In this document: one piece after another, positions 25,708-33,881 of the stretch
How positions within the stretch are numbered: the stretch's first letter is position 1
Layout of the letters: every line of letters starts with the position of its first letter
DNA from: Allobosea sp. 67-29
Lineage (GTDB): Bacteria; Pseudomonadota; Alphaproteobacteria; Rhizobiales; Beijerinckiaceae
NCBI RefSeq assembly: GCF_001898115.1
Contig: NZ_MKSQ01000008.1
Location: forward strand, 373,606 to 437,605
Length of the DNA: 64,000 nucleotides
Reading direction: 5' to 3'
Made by a program: the position numbers and the translations under genes
The notes under the pieces: generated by a model
What the model saw: the letters and a program-made list of their open reading frames with translations, nothing else
What the model was told of the DNA's origin: nothing
Database searches by the model: none

Positions 25708-27507
25708 ATGTTCACCACACGCCCCGAAATCCTGGGCACCTTCGGCGTCGTCACCTCGACGCACTGGCTGGCCACCGCCTCCGGCATGGCAATGCTCGAA
25801 AAGGGCGGCAACGCCTTCGACGCCTGCGCCGCCGCGGCCTTCGTGCTGCAGGTGGTCGAGCCGCATCTGGTCGGACCGGCGGGCGACATGCCGGCCGTGT
25901 TCTATGCGGCCGACACGAAGAAGGTCGAAGTGCTCTGCGCGCAGGGGCCGGCGCCGCAGGCGGCGACGATCGCCGCCTACAAGGCGCTCGGGCTCGACAT
26001 GATCCCCGGTTCGGGCCTGCTCGCGACCGTCGTGCCCGGCGCCTTCGGCGGATGGATGACGCTGCTGCGCGACCATGGCCGGCTGGCGCTGCGCGAGGTG
26101 CTGGAGCCGGCAATCGGCTATTTCGAGCACGGCCACCCGATGCTGCCGCGCGTCTCGGATTCGATCCGCGAGCTCACCGACCTCTTCAGCAACGAATGGC
26201 CGACCTCGGGCGCGGTCTACCTGCCGGGCGGCAACGTGCCGGAAGCGCGCAAGCTCTTCGCGAACAAGGCGGCTGCGGCCACCTATCGGCGCATCCTCTC
26301 CGAGGCGGAAGCCGCCGGCTCAGACCGGCAGAAGCAGATCCAGGCCGCCTATGACGCCTGGTACAAGGGCTTCGTCGCCGAGGCGATGGATCGCTTCTGC
26401 CGCAGCACCGAGGCAATGGATTCCTCGGGCCGGCGCAACAAGGGCCTGCTCACCGCCGACGACATGGCGCGCTGGCAGCCCACCTACGAGACGCCCGCTT
26501 CGGCGACCTATCACGACTGGGAGGTCTTCAAGATCGGTCCGTGGGGCCAGGGTCCAGCCTTCCTGCAGACGCTGAAGATCCTGGAGGGCATCGACCTTGC
26601 CGGCATGGGGCCCGACAGCCCCGACTTCGTCCACCACGTCGTCGAAGCGATGAAGCTCGCCTTCGCCGATCGCGAGGCCTATTACGGCGACCCGGATTTC
26701 GTGAAGGTGCCGCTCGCCACCCTGCTCTCCGAGGACTATGCCGCCGGCCGCCGCAGCCTGATCGGCGAGCGGGCCTCACTTGAGCTGCGTCCCGGCATCG
26801 TCCCCGGATTCGAGGCGCAGGTGGCGCATGCGCTGAAGGCGCTCGGCGCCATCGCCCAGCCGGGCCAGACCAGCGCCGCCGTCGGGGAGCCGACCATGGC
26901 CTCGATGGTCGCGGCCGGGCGCAAGGGCGACACCGTCCATATCGACGTCATCGACAAATGGGGCAACATGATCGCGGCGACGCCGTCCGGCGGCTGGCTG
27001 CAATCCTCGCCGGTCATCCCGGAACTCGGATTCCCGCTCAACTCGCGGGCGCAGATGTTCTGGCTCGAAGAGGGCCTGCCGGCCTCGCTTGCGCCTGGAA
27101 AGCGGCCGCGCACGACGCTGACCCCCTCGATCGCTTTCGAAAGAGGTGAGCCGCGCCTCGCCTTCGGCACCCCGGGCGGCGACCAGCAGGAGCAGTGGCA
27201 GCTCGGCCTGTTCCTGCGCCGCGTCCATCACGGCCTGAATTTGCAGGAGGCGATCGACCTGCCGCTGTTCCACACGCAGCACTTCCCCTCCTCCTTCTAT
27301 CCCCGCGCCTCGCGGCCGGGCCACCTGATGATCGAGGAGAGCATCGGCACGGCCGCCCTGTCCGAGCTCGCGCGACGCGGCCATGCGATCGAGAAGGCAC
27401 CGGCCTGGACGGTCGGCCGCCTCACCGCGGCGGAACGCGACAGCGATGGCCTCTTGCGCGCCGCGGCGACGCCGCGTCTGATGCAGGCCTATGCCGCTGG
27501 CCGCTGA
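25708..27507 (+). CDS. Gamma-glutamyltransferase family protein
   Basis: A 599-residue Ntn-hydrolase of the gamma-glutamyltranspeptidase family. Precursors self-cleave before a conserved threonine; here the candidate is T409 in GDTVHIDVIDKWGNM, and PGGDQQEQWQL near residue 490 corresponds to the substrate/oxyanion region. No signal peptide is evident (the protein starts MFTTRPEILGTFGVV), so it is probably cytoplasmic, like several family members that act on gamma-glutamyl or beta-lactam-like amides. The start at 25708 is the first ATG after the permease stop. It fits processing of solutes brought in by the adjacent importer. Confidence 0.9.
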   Translation: MFTTRPEILGTFGVVTSTHWLATASGMAMLEKGGNAFDACAAAAFVLQVVEPHLVGPAGDMPAVFYAADTKKVEVLCAQGPAPQAATIAAYKALGLDMIPGSGLLATVVPGAFGGWMTLLRDHGRLALREVLEPAIGYFEHGHPMLPRVSDSIRELTDLFSNEWPTSGAVYLPGGNVPEARKLFANKAAAATYRRILSEAEAAGSDRQKQIQAAYDAWYKGFVAEAMDRFCRSTEAMDSSGRRNKGLLTADDMARWQPTYETPASATYHDWEVFKIGPWGQGPAFLQTLKILEGIDLAGMGPDSPDFVHHVVEAMKLAFADREAYYGDPDFVKVPLATLLSEDYAAGRRSLIGERASLELRPGIVPGFEAQVAHALKALGAIAQPGQTSAAVGEPTMASMVAAGRKGDTVHIDVIDKWGNMIAATPSGGWLQSSPVIPELGFPLNSRAQMFWLEEGLPASLAPGKRPRTTLTPSIAFERGEPRLAFGTPGGDQQEQWQLGLFLRRVHHGLNLQEAIDLPLFHTQHFPSSFYPRASRPGHLMIEESIGTAALSELARRGHAIEKAPAWTVGRLTAAERDSDGLLRAAATPRLMQAYAAGR

Positions 27508-27519
27508 GGAACCGAGCCG

Positions 27520-28248
27520 ATGACCTGGTCCATCGTCGCCCGCGACGCCGCGACCGGCGCCTATGGCGTCGCCGTGTCGACCTGCGCCTTCGCCGTCGGC
27601 GCCCGCGTGCCCTATGGCGGTGGACGCGTCGGAGCCATCGCGACCCAGGCCTTCGTCAATCCGCTCTACGGCATCGACGGCTTGCGGCTGCTCCAGGAGG
27701 GTCGCTCGGCGGTCGAGATCGTCGCAACCCTGACGGCCGCGGATGAAGGCCGGGCGCATCGCCAGCTGCATGTCATCGACCGCGACGGCAGGATCGCCGC
27801 CCATACCGGCGCTGCCTGCATCGACTGGTGCGGCGCCGTGGACGGGCCGCAGGTCTCGGTCGCCGGCAACATGCTGGCTGGCCCCGACGTCATCCAGCAG
27901 ACGCTCAAGGCCTATATCGCCGCCTCGGCGCTCGATTTCGACGAGCGCCTGCTCGTCGCGCTCGAAGCCGGCGAGAAGGCCGGCGGCGACAAGCGCGGCA
28001 GGCAATCGGCCGCCATCCGAATCTGGAACGGCGAGCCGGTGCCAGGCCTCGACATCCGCGTCGACGACCATACCGACCCGCTCGCCGAGCTGCGCCGCCT
28101 CTGGCGGGTCGCGCATCAGCGCGCGGTCCCCTTCCAGCAGGCCTCGCCTTCACGCAGCCGCCCGGCCGGCGTCACCGACCGCGCCGAGCTCGACCGGCTA
28201 TGCGCGGAATACGCCGCAGCGTGGAACGCCCGGCACCCTGGCGCCTGA
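27520..28248 (+). CDS. DUF1028 family putative Ntn-hydrolase
   Basis: A 242-residue DUF1028 protein. The family start is clear: TWSIVARDAATGAYGVAVSTCAFAVG with N-terminal-type strand pairs, then GAIATQAFVNPLYGIDGLRLL. DUF1028 members are predicted Ntn-type hydrolases often encoded beside peptidases or gamma-glutamyltransferases; no reaction is established. TGAGGA lies before the ATG at 27520, 12 bases after the previous stop, so it is the fifth gene of the operon. Confidence 0.88.
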   Translation: MTWSIVARDAATGAYGVAVSTCAFAVGARVPYGGGRVGAIATQAFVNPLYGIDGLRLLQEGRSAVEIVATLTAADEGRAHRQLHVIDRDGRIAAHTGAACIDWCGAVDGPQVSVAGNMLAGPDVIQQTLKAYIAASALDFDERLLVALEAGEKAGGDKRGRQSAAIRIWNGEPVPGLDIRVDDHTDPLAELRRLWRVAHQRAVPFQQASPSRSRPAGVTDRAELDRLCAEYAAAWNARHPGA

Positions 28249-28330
28249 CCGGAAACCCCATTCTCGACGGGCCTGTCGCGTGATAGGGTGACGTTTCGTC
28301 ATCCTGCCATGCCGACAAGCGGGGAATGCG

Positions 28331-28897
28331 ATGGCCGATCGGGACAACGAAGCCCTCCAGAGGCGCATCGCCACCCTGGAGGCTCAGGTCGCAGCCCTGC
28401 TGCAGGCAATCTCGGCAGATCGGGGCGGCAACGTCGTCATCAACGCACCGGGCTCGCTGACCGTCAATTGCGGGCTCGGCATCGCGCTCAGCGCCGGCAG
28501 CGCCATGACGCTGACCGCCGGCGCCAGCATGGCGGTGACGGCCGGTGCGAATGCCAGCTTCGCAATCGGCAACCGCATGCGGATCAGCAGCGGCCAGGAG
28601 ATCGCCTTCGAGGCACGCAGCTTCAATGTCGCTGCAGCCGTCGGATGCGCGATCGACAGCGGCCAGACCCTGGCCGTGAGCTCGGGCAAGGAGATGACCG
28701 TCACAGCCGGCAAGACGCTGGCCATCACGAGCGCCGACGCGACGACGTCGAAGAGCGGCGACGCCCGGCTGAGCATGAAGAAGGATGGCAGCGTCGAGCT
28801 GCACGGGCGCGACATCGCACTGGTCGCCTCCGGACGCCTCGAAGCGAAGGCGTCCGGCAACGTCACGATCAAAGGGTCCAAGATCCTGCAGAACTGA
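28331..28897 (+). CDS. Orphan beta-solenoid protein resembling VgrG/phage spike C-termini
   Basis: A 188-residue protein with a short N-terminal coiled coil (EALQRRIATLEAQVAALLQAI, about 8-28) followed by about 150 residues of short alternating hydrophobic/small-residue strands rich in Ala, Ser, Gly and Thr, such as AGSAMTLTAGASMAVTAGA. The end, DIALVASGRLEAKASGNVTIKGSKI, resembles the triple-stranded beta-prism tail of VgrG and phage gp5-type spikes. No other type VI or phage gene is present and there is no signal peptide. GGGGAA lies before the ATG. The role is unknown; the fold is inferred from pattern only. Confidence 0.72.
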   Translation: MADRDNEALQRRIATLEAQVAALLQAISADRGGNVVINAPGSLTVNCGLGIALSAGSAMTLTAGASMAVTAGANASFAIGNRMRISSGQEIAFEARSFNVAAAVGCAIDSGQTLAVSSGKEMTVTAGKTLAITSADATTSKSGDARLSMKKDGSVELHGRDIALVASGRLEAKASGNVTIKGSKILQN

Positions 28898-28903
28898 CCG
28901 CGG

Positions 28904-30025
28904 TCAGGTCAGCTTGCCCCGCGCCGCGACCGGCAGCTCCCCGATCAGCTTGTCACCGCGCACGGTCACCAGCCGATCCACCATGTTGACGACGACGCAG
29001 ACATGGTTCGGCACGATGCGCACCACCTCGCCGACAACAGGGCGCTCATTCGTGCCCGAGAGGTCGAGGAAGCCGTGCTCCTCGGCGAACTGCGCGATCC
29101 GCGCCCGCGGATATTCGAGGATGTAGCCGTGTCCGTCGAGGTTGCCCTTGTCGCTCGTCAGCGTCTTCGAGCCGGAGTCGAGGATGCCTCGCTCGGGCGC
29201 CGCCCGGCTCACCACCGAAGCGTAGACCGTCAACGCGCAGTCCTCGAGCGTCGCCACGCCGGCGGCGATCTGCATGCGGTCGTTGAAGATCGAAGTGCCC
29301 GAGCGGTGCTCGGTCGAGCCCTTGAGCTTGCCGATATGCGGCAGATTGGGCGAGCCGCCGGTCGAGACGATATCGGCCTTGAGGCCGGCTTCGCGCAGGC
29401 CGGCATTGGCCGTGTCCAGGAAGACCTGCGTACGGTCCCAGCCATCCTCCGGCGGGTACATGAGGAAACCGGCGAAGCGCAGGCCGGGCGAGGCCGCGAC
29501 CATCTTCGCGAGTTCGACCGCCTCGCCAGGCGTCTCGACGCCGGCGCGCTTGCGCCCGGTGTCGCATTCGATGACCACTTCGAGGTCACGGCCGGCGATC
29601 TCGCCGGCGCGCGGCAGGCCGGAGATGGTGACGGGGTTGTCGGCGGCGACGATCATCCGGACGCGGCGCTGGAGCGCGCCGAGCCGGCCCAGCTTCTCCT
29701 CGCCGAGGATGTTGTAGCTGATCAGGATGTCGTCGATGCCGCCATCGGCCATGATCTCGGCCTCGCCGAGCTTCTGGCAGGTGATGCCGCGCGCGCCGGC
29801 CTCGATCTGGAGCCGCGCAAGCTCTGGCGACTTATGCGTCTTGATATGCGGGCGGTTGGCAAGGCCGGCGGCGTCGCAGGTGGCCTGCAGGCGGGCGATA
29901 TTGGCATCGACCTTGTCGAGATCGATGACAACGGCGGGCGTGCCGTAGACACGCGCGATCTCGGCGGCGAGCGGGGTCGCGGCCGGCTGGTCGACGGCCC
30001 TGGAGGTGGTCGCGGTCACGCTCAT
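28904..30025 (-). CDS. DSD1/D-threonine-aldolase-type PLP enzyme
   Basis: A 373-residue fold-type III PLP enzyme (alanine-racemase-like barrel plus C-terminal metal domain). The Schiff-base lysine is K62 in RPHIKTHKSPELA, and the metal pair is H341-x-C343 in PNHVC, the arrangement seen in zinc-dependent D-serine and D-threo-hydroxyaspartate dehydratases; D-threonine aldolases share the family. It should split or dehydrate a D-hydroxy amino acid. The ATG at 30025 overlaps the RidA stop by four bases, and RidA removes the enamine such enzymes release. It is the last gene of a minus-strand operon. Confidence 0.85.
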   Translation of the reverse strand: MSVTATTSRAVDQPAATPLAAEIARVYGTPAVVIDLDKVDANIARLQATCDAAGLANRPHIKTHKSPELARLQIEAGARGITCQKLGEAEIMADGGIDDILISYNILGEEKLGRLGALQRRVRMIVAADNPVTISGLPRAGEIAGRDLEVVIECDTGRKRAGVETPGEAVELAKMVAASPGLRFAGFLMYPPEDGWDRTQVFLDTANAGLREAGLKADIVSTGGSPNLPHIGKLKGSTEHRSGTSIFNDRMQIAAGVATLEDCALTVYASVVSRAAPERGILDSGSKTLTSDKGNLDGHGYILEYPRARIAQFAEEHGFLDLSGTNERPVVGEVVRIVPNHVCVVVNMVDRLVTVRGDKLIGELPVAARGKLT

Positions 30026-30480
30026 GGGTGCACCTTGACGATGACTTCGATCTCGACAGTCATGCGGTTCGGCAGCGAGCCCAGGCCGACGGCCGAGCGG
30101 GCATGGCGGCCGCGGTCGCCGAGCACGGCGACGAACAGGTCCGAGCAACCGTTGATGACCTTGGGATGGTCCGAGAAGTCCGGCGCGGCATTGACCATGC
30201 CGAGCAGCTTGACGACCTCGACCTTGTCGAGCGAGCCGGCCGCCTTCTTCATCGCGGCGAGCAGGCCGAGGCCGGTCTGCTTGGCATGCTCATAGGCCTG
30301 CTCGATCGTGACGTCGGCGCCGACCTTGCCGGTCGGATAGCTGCCATCGGCACGCTTGGGGCCCTGGCCCGAGAGATAGACCATGTCGCCGACCTGCTTG
30401 AAGCTGACATAGGTCGCGACGGGGCTCGGCACCTCCGGCAAGGTCAGCCCCAGTTCCTTCAGCTTGTCGTCGGCACTCAT
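30022..30480 (-). CDS. RidA family enamine/imine deaminase (internal start)
   Basis: A 152-residue RidA-family protein beginning MSADDKLKELGLTLPEVPSP, with YLSGQGPKRADGSYPTGKVG and the C-terminal region RMTVEIEVIVKVHP. The ATG at 30480 has GAGGAGA five bases upstream, a better site than that of the upstream domain, so independent translation is likely even though the frame is open through the GNAT domain. RidA hydrolyses reactive enamines from PLP enzymes to keto acids; its four-base overlap with the DSD1-type gene points to that partner. The longer members with this start belong to the YjgF subgroup of about 150 residues. Confidence 0.82.
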   Translation of the reverse strand: MSADDKLKELGLTLPEVPSPVATYVSFKQVGDMVYLSGQGPKRADGSYPTGKVGADVTIEQAYEHAKQTGLGLLAAMKKAAGSLDKVEVVKLLGMVNAAPDFSDHPKVINGCSDLFVAVLGDRGRHARSAVGLGSLPNRMTVEIEVIVKVHP

Positions 30481-31026
30481 GCTCTTCTCCTCGAACGCTC
30501 TCGACGCAAGGTCGTCTCGACCCTGCAAATCACGGCGCATGTAGCGGGCGGCATCGTCGTAGCTTGCGAGCTTGCGATCAAGCGCGGGGTCATGCACCAC
30601 GCGAAAACCCTGCCGTTCCCAGAAGCCGGTCGAATCGTTGACCGCAACCAGCGCCAGGCCCGGACAACCTGTTCGCACGGCCTCGCCGGCAATCCACGCA
30701 ATGATCTGCCCGGCCGCACCCGTACCCCTGCCCGCCGGCAGGAGCGCGAGGTCATGGATGTACCAGTTCGCGGTTCCGACCGGGATGGCGCCGAGCAGCG
30801 AATTCAGGGCCGGGACCGCACCCGCCGGCCAGGGATGGCTGACGAGATAGCCGAGCAGCGCGCCCGCCAGATCTGCCAGCACATGGCAGCCGCTCGGCGC
30901 CAGCCGCAGCCGCTCGGCGAAGACTGCCTCGTCTTCCGGGTAGTCGGGATGCAAGACGGCCGCAATCTCCATCACGGCCGGCAGATCGGCCGGCGCCATC
31001 CGGCGCCAGGCCATTTCACGCGTCAC
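30022..31026 (-). CDS. GNAT acetyltransferase-RidA fusion open frame
   Basis: One uninterrupted frame of 334 residues joins two complete domains. Residues 1-175 form a GNAT acetyltransferase with the acetyl-CoA loop LLPAGRGTGAAG and the C-terminal segment FWERQGFRVVHDP. Residues 183-334 form a RidA/YjgF enamine deaminase (see the next entry). There is no stop codon between them, only the linker RDLQGRDDLASRAFEEKS. The start is GTG at 31026, seven bases from the amidohydrolase stop; an ATG at 31014 is an alternative. Whether cells make the fusion, separate RidA, or both is not decidable from sequence. Confidence 0.7.
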   Translation of the reverse strand: MTREMAWRRMAPADLPAVMEIAAVLHPDYPEDEAVFAERLRLAPSGCHVLADLAGALLGYLVSHPWPAGAVPALNSLLGAIPVGTANWYIHDLALLPAGRGTGAAGQIIAWIAGEAVRTGCPGLALVAVNDSTGFWERQGFRVVHDPALDRKLASYDDAARYMRRDLQGRDDLASRAFEEKSMSADDKLKELGLTLPEVPSPVATYVSFKQVGDMVYLSGQGPKRADGSYPTGKVGADVTIEQAYEHAKQTGLGLLAAMKKAAGSLDKVEVVKLLGMVNAAPDFSDHPKVINGCSDLFVAVLGDRGRHARSAVGLGSLPNRMTVEIEVIVKVHP

Positions 31027-31033
31027 GAAGGTC

Positions 31034-32197
31034 TCAAGCCGCGACCTTGGGGAACTTGCTGGTCCGCTTCGGGTGCCACCACTTGCCCTTGAGCACGACG
31101 CCCTCGGAGACGAACTTCCTGTCGCCGATCAGATGTTCGCCGACGACGTCGACATAGTCGAACCTGCCTTCCTTGACCGTCAAGATCGTGGCATCGCCGA
31201 GCGAGCCGACCTTGAGCGAGCCGTATTCCGGACGCTTCAGCGCCATGGCGGCGTTCACCGTCGAGGCGGCGACGACGTTGTTCAGGCTCATGCCCATGCA
31301 GAGGAACTTCGACATGGTGGTGACCTGGTCGAAGGCCGGGCCGTCGATGCAGAGCTTGTGGACATCCGACGAGATCACGTCCGGCTCGAAGCCGTTGGCG
31401 AGCATGGCGCGCGTGGTCTTGAACGAGAACGAGCCCTTGCCGTGGCCGATGTCGAAGATGACGCCGCGCTTGCGGGCGGCGATCACCTCGGGCTTCACCG
31501 TGCCCTGCGCGGTGCAGGGCGCGTTCGGGAAGGGGCGGAAGGCGTGGGTCAGCACGTCACCCGGCCTGAGCATGCCGATGACTTCCTCGTAAGACGGCGG
31601 CGGGTGGTCGATATGGCACATCAGGGGCATGCCGACCTCGTCGGCGACCTGCAGCGCGATGTTGAGCGGCTTGGTGCCCTGATCGCCCGAGGCGTGCAGG
31701 CCGACGCGAACCTTGATACCGACGATGTAGTCGCGGTTCTTGTCGGCGACCTCGGCGCAGTCGATCGGGTTCATCATCCGCATATCGCCGCTCTCGCCGA
31801 CCATGACGCGATGGTCGAAGCCGTAGATGCCGGCATGCGAGACGTGCAGATAGGCGAGGATGCGGGCCTGGCTCGGCTCGATGACGTGCTTGCGGAAGCC
31901 AGCCCAGTTGCCGGGGCCGGCCGAGCCGGTGTCGACCGAGGTGGTGACGCCGGAGAGCCGGCAGAACTCGTCCGCATCGATGCCGAGCGAGGTGCCGCCC
32001 CAGTAGACATGGGTGTGCAGATCGATCAGGCCCGGTGTGACGATGTAGCCGGAGACGTCGCGGATTTCCTTTGCCCCCTTCAGGTCCTTGCCGAAGCCGG
32101 AGACCTTGCCGTCGGTGAAGGCGACATCGATGACGCCGTCGTGCTTCTGGGACGGGTCGATGACGCGTCCGCCCTTGAGGATGATGTCGTGAGTCAT
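31034..32197 (-). CDS. Amidohydrolase/deacetylase family metallohydrolase
   Basis: A 387-residue amidohydrolase-superfamily enzyme. The first metal motif is GLIDLHTHVYWGG (HxH), with later histidines in LMCHIDHPPP and FDIGHGKG and the catalytic aspartate in VISSDVHKL. The family covers dihydroorotase-like deacetylases and D-aminoacylase-like enzymes; the exact substrate is unknown, but the neighbouring D-carbamoylase and PLP enzyme suggest an N-acyl or cyclic amino-acid derivative. The expected carbamylated lysine may be K157 or nearby in IVGIKVRVG. It lies mid-operon, eight bases before the GNAT-RidA frame. Confidence 0.87.
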   Translation of the reverse strand: MTHDIILKGGRVIDPSQKHDGVIDVAFTDGKVSGFGKDLKGAKEIRDVSGYIVTPGLIDLHTHVYWGGTSLGIDADEFCRLSGVTTSVDTGSAGPGNWAGFRKHVIEPSQARILAYLHVSHAGIYGFDHRVMVGESGDMRMMNPIDCAEVADKNRDYIVGIKVRVGLHASGDQGTKPLNIALQVADEVGMPLMCHIDHPPPSYEEVIGMLRPGDVLTHAFRPFPNAPCTAQGTVKPEVIAARKRGVIFDIGHGKGSFSFKTTRAMLANGFEPDVISSDVHKLCIDGPAFDQVTTMSKFLCMGMSLNNVVAASTVNAAMALKRPEYGSLKVGSLGDATILTVKEGRFDYVDVVGEHLIGDRKFVSEGVVLKGKWWHPKRTSKFPKVAA

Positions 32198-32243
32198 CGA
32201 GAACTACTCCGCAGGCCAGCAGGCGAGAAGACGACGGCGCCGC

Positions 32244-32831
32244 TCAGAAGGAAGAAGCAGGCCCCTGCCGCACGATAGAGAAGGCGCGCCCGAAATACAG
32301 ATGCAATTCGGGAATGAAGAGTTGCGAAATCGTCGGGTCCTGAAGGGGCGTGTATTTCGCGGCACCGTCGCGCGCATCCGCGTTTGCGGCGCCGGCACTC
32401 GCGACATAGGCGGTCAGGCCGCGCCCCCGAAAGGCATCAAGCCGGTCCGTGAGACGGGCGATGACAACCACGCCGCAATCGCCCCATTCATAGGGAATCG
32501 CGAAATGGAGCTTGGCGGCGTAGCTCAGCGTCGCCTCGCCGATGCTGCGGGCATAGCGCGCCATCGTCGCGGAAGCGGCAGCAACCGTCCTGACCTTGGT
32601 GAAGACCTCGTGATCGGCCCACCAGCCGCCGGTGGTCGCGCGCAGCGGATCCGCGGCGAAGCGGGCCGAATCGCAAAAGCGATAATAGTTCTGGCCGACG
32701 CTCAGATGGACGCGCTGGATATGGGACATGCCGCCGTTCTGCCCCTGGGGGGAGAAGCCGCGTGCGGCCTGCTCGGAGGCGGCCAGCTTCGGCGGGAAGA
32801 AGCAATTCCTGTTCAGCGGGTCGGGCGACAC
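32244..32831 (-). CDS. Protein of unknown function in the D-amino-acid operon
   Basis: I do not recognise this 195-residue protein. It has no signal peptide or membrane segment and no motif I can name. Notable pieces are RVHLSVGQNYYRFCDS, TTGGWWADHEVFTKV, IPYEWGDCGVVVIARL and the aromatic C-terminus FIPELHLYFGRAFSIVRQ. The GTG at 32831 begins five bases after the carbamoylase stop and has AGAGG upstream; an ATG at 32729 (MSHIQRVHLSV) would drop 34 poorly ordered residues. Its tight spacing between DCase and amidohydrolase genes shows it belongs to the operon, perhaps as a specificity or accessory subunit. Confidence 0.7.
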   Translation of the reverse strand: MSPDPLNRNCFFPPKLAASEQAARGFSPQGQNGGMSHIQRVHLSVGQNYYRFCDSARFAADPLRATTGGWWADHEVFTKVRTVAAASATMARYARSIGEATLSYAAKLHFAIPYEWGDCGVVVIARLTDRLDAFRGRGLTAYVASAGAANADARDGAAKYTPLQDPTISQLFIPELHLYFGRAFSIVRQGPASSF

Positions 32832-32836
32832 GGCCT

Positions 32837-33778
32837 CTATCCTTTCAGCGAAGGCCCGGCTCCCTTGCGCTCGACGATCAGCCCATAGGCCTGCGGCTCG
32901 CGATGCTTCGCGAAGTTGAAGGTCGAGGCCTTGTAGCTCTTGCCGAGATCCATGTCGCAGCGGGCGATGACGAGTTCATCGCCTTCCGTCACAGCCTGCG
33001 CCACGACCTCGCCGGTCGGGGCGATGATGCAGGAGCCGCCGATCTGGTCGACACCCGCCTCCGGCCCCGCCTTGGCGGCGCCGACGACCCAGGTGGCGTT
33101 CTGATAGGCGCCGGCCTGCATCACGAGCTGATTGTGGAAGTTTCCGAGGCGGTCATGGTCGGGCGCGGGCGGGTTGTGCTTGGGCGTGTTGTAGCCGAGC
33201 ACGATCAGCTCCACGTCCTGCAAACCCATGACGCGGTAGCTTTCGGGCCAGCGCCGGTCGTTGCAGATCATCATGCCGATGTTGGCGTCCATCGTGCGCC
33301 AGACCGGCCAGCCGAGATTGCCGGTCTCGAAATAGCGCTTCTCGAGATTCTGGAACGGAGCGTCGGGGCGGTGCTCGCGATGGCCGGGCAGATGGATCTT
33401 GCGGTACTTGCCGACGATGGTGCCGGTCTTGTCGACGAGGATCGCGGTGTTGAAGCGGCGCCTGCGTCCTTCCTCATGGGCGAGCTCGCAATAGCCGAGA
33501 TGGAAGCCGACCCCCAGCCGCCTGCTCTCCTCGAACAGCGGCGCGGTCTCGTTGGAGGGCATAGCCGTTTCGAAATGGCTGTCGATCTCGGCTTCGTCGT
33601 CGATCCACCAATGCGGGAAGAAGGCGGTCAGCGCCGCTTCAGGGTAGACGACGAGATCGACGCCGTGCTCCTTCGCCTGCCGCATCAGGGCGATCATCCG
33701 CGCCACGGCCGAAGCCCGGTTGTCGCTGCGCTGGATCGGGCCGAGCTGGGCGGCGGCGACGGTGAGGATGCGGCTCAC
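32837..33778 (-). CDS. N-carbamoyl-D-amino-acid hydrolase (nitrilase family)
   Basis: A 313-residue nitrilase-fold amidohydrolase very close to Agrobacterium D-carbamoylase in sequence pattern. The catalytic triad falls at the same numbers as in that enzyme: E47 (YPEAAL), K127 (KYRKIHLPGH) and C172 (MICNDRRWPES). It cleaves N-carbamoyl-D-amino acids to D-amino acids, CO2 and ammonia. The start is GTG at 33778 with AGGAG about ten bases upstream. It heads a tight run of genes: unknown protein, amidohydrolase, GNAT-RidA and DSD1-type enzyme. A dipeptide-type importer operon ends 103 bases upstream and may be co-transcribed. No D-hydantoinase gene is in the window. Confidence 0.93.
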   Translation of the reverse strand: MSRILTVAAAQLGPIQRSDNRASAVARMIALMRQAKEHGVDLVVYPEAALTAFFPHWWIDDEAEIDSHFETAMPSNETAPLFEESRRLGVGFHLGYCELAHEEGRRRRFNTAILVDKTGTIVGKYRKIHLPGHREHRPDAPFQNLEKRYFETGNLGWPVWRTMDANIGMMICNDRRWPESYRVMGLQDVELIVLGYNTPKHNPPAPDHDRLGNFHNQLVMQAGAYQNATWVVGAAKAGPEAGVDQIGGSCIIAPTGEVVAQAVTEGDELVIARCDMDLGKSYKASTFNFAKHREPQAYGLIVERKGAGPSLKG

Positions 33779-33881
33779 GGCGGGAGCTCCTGGAACATGC
33801 GAGGCAAGAAGCGATGGGGCGGGCCGGCGCTCCGCGCGCCGATCCGATTGGTGGAACCGTCCTGCCCAGGCAGGTGCTCGC

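Noticed and set aside
28894..28907. Palindrome CTGACCGCGGTCAG covering two convergent stop codons; a similar case at 45956-45975
   Set aside because: TGA and TCA are reverse complements, so convergent stops automatically seed such repeats; there is no loop or T-tract.
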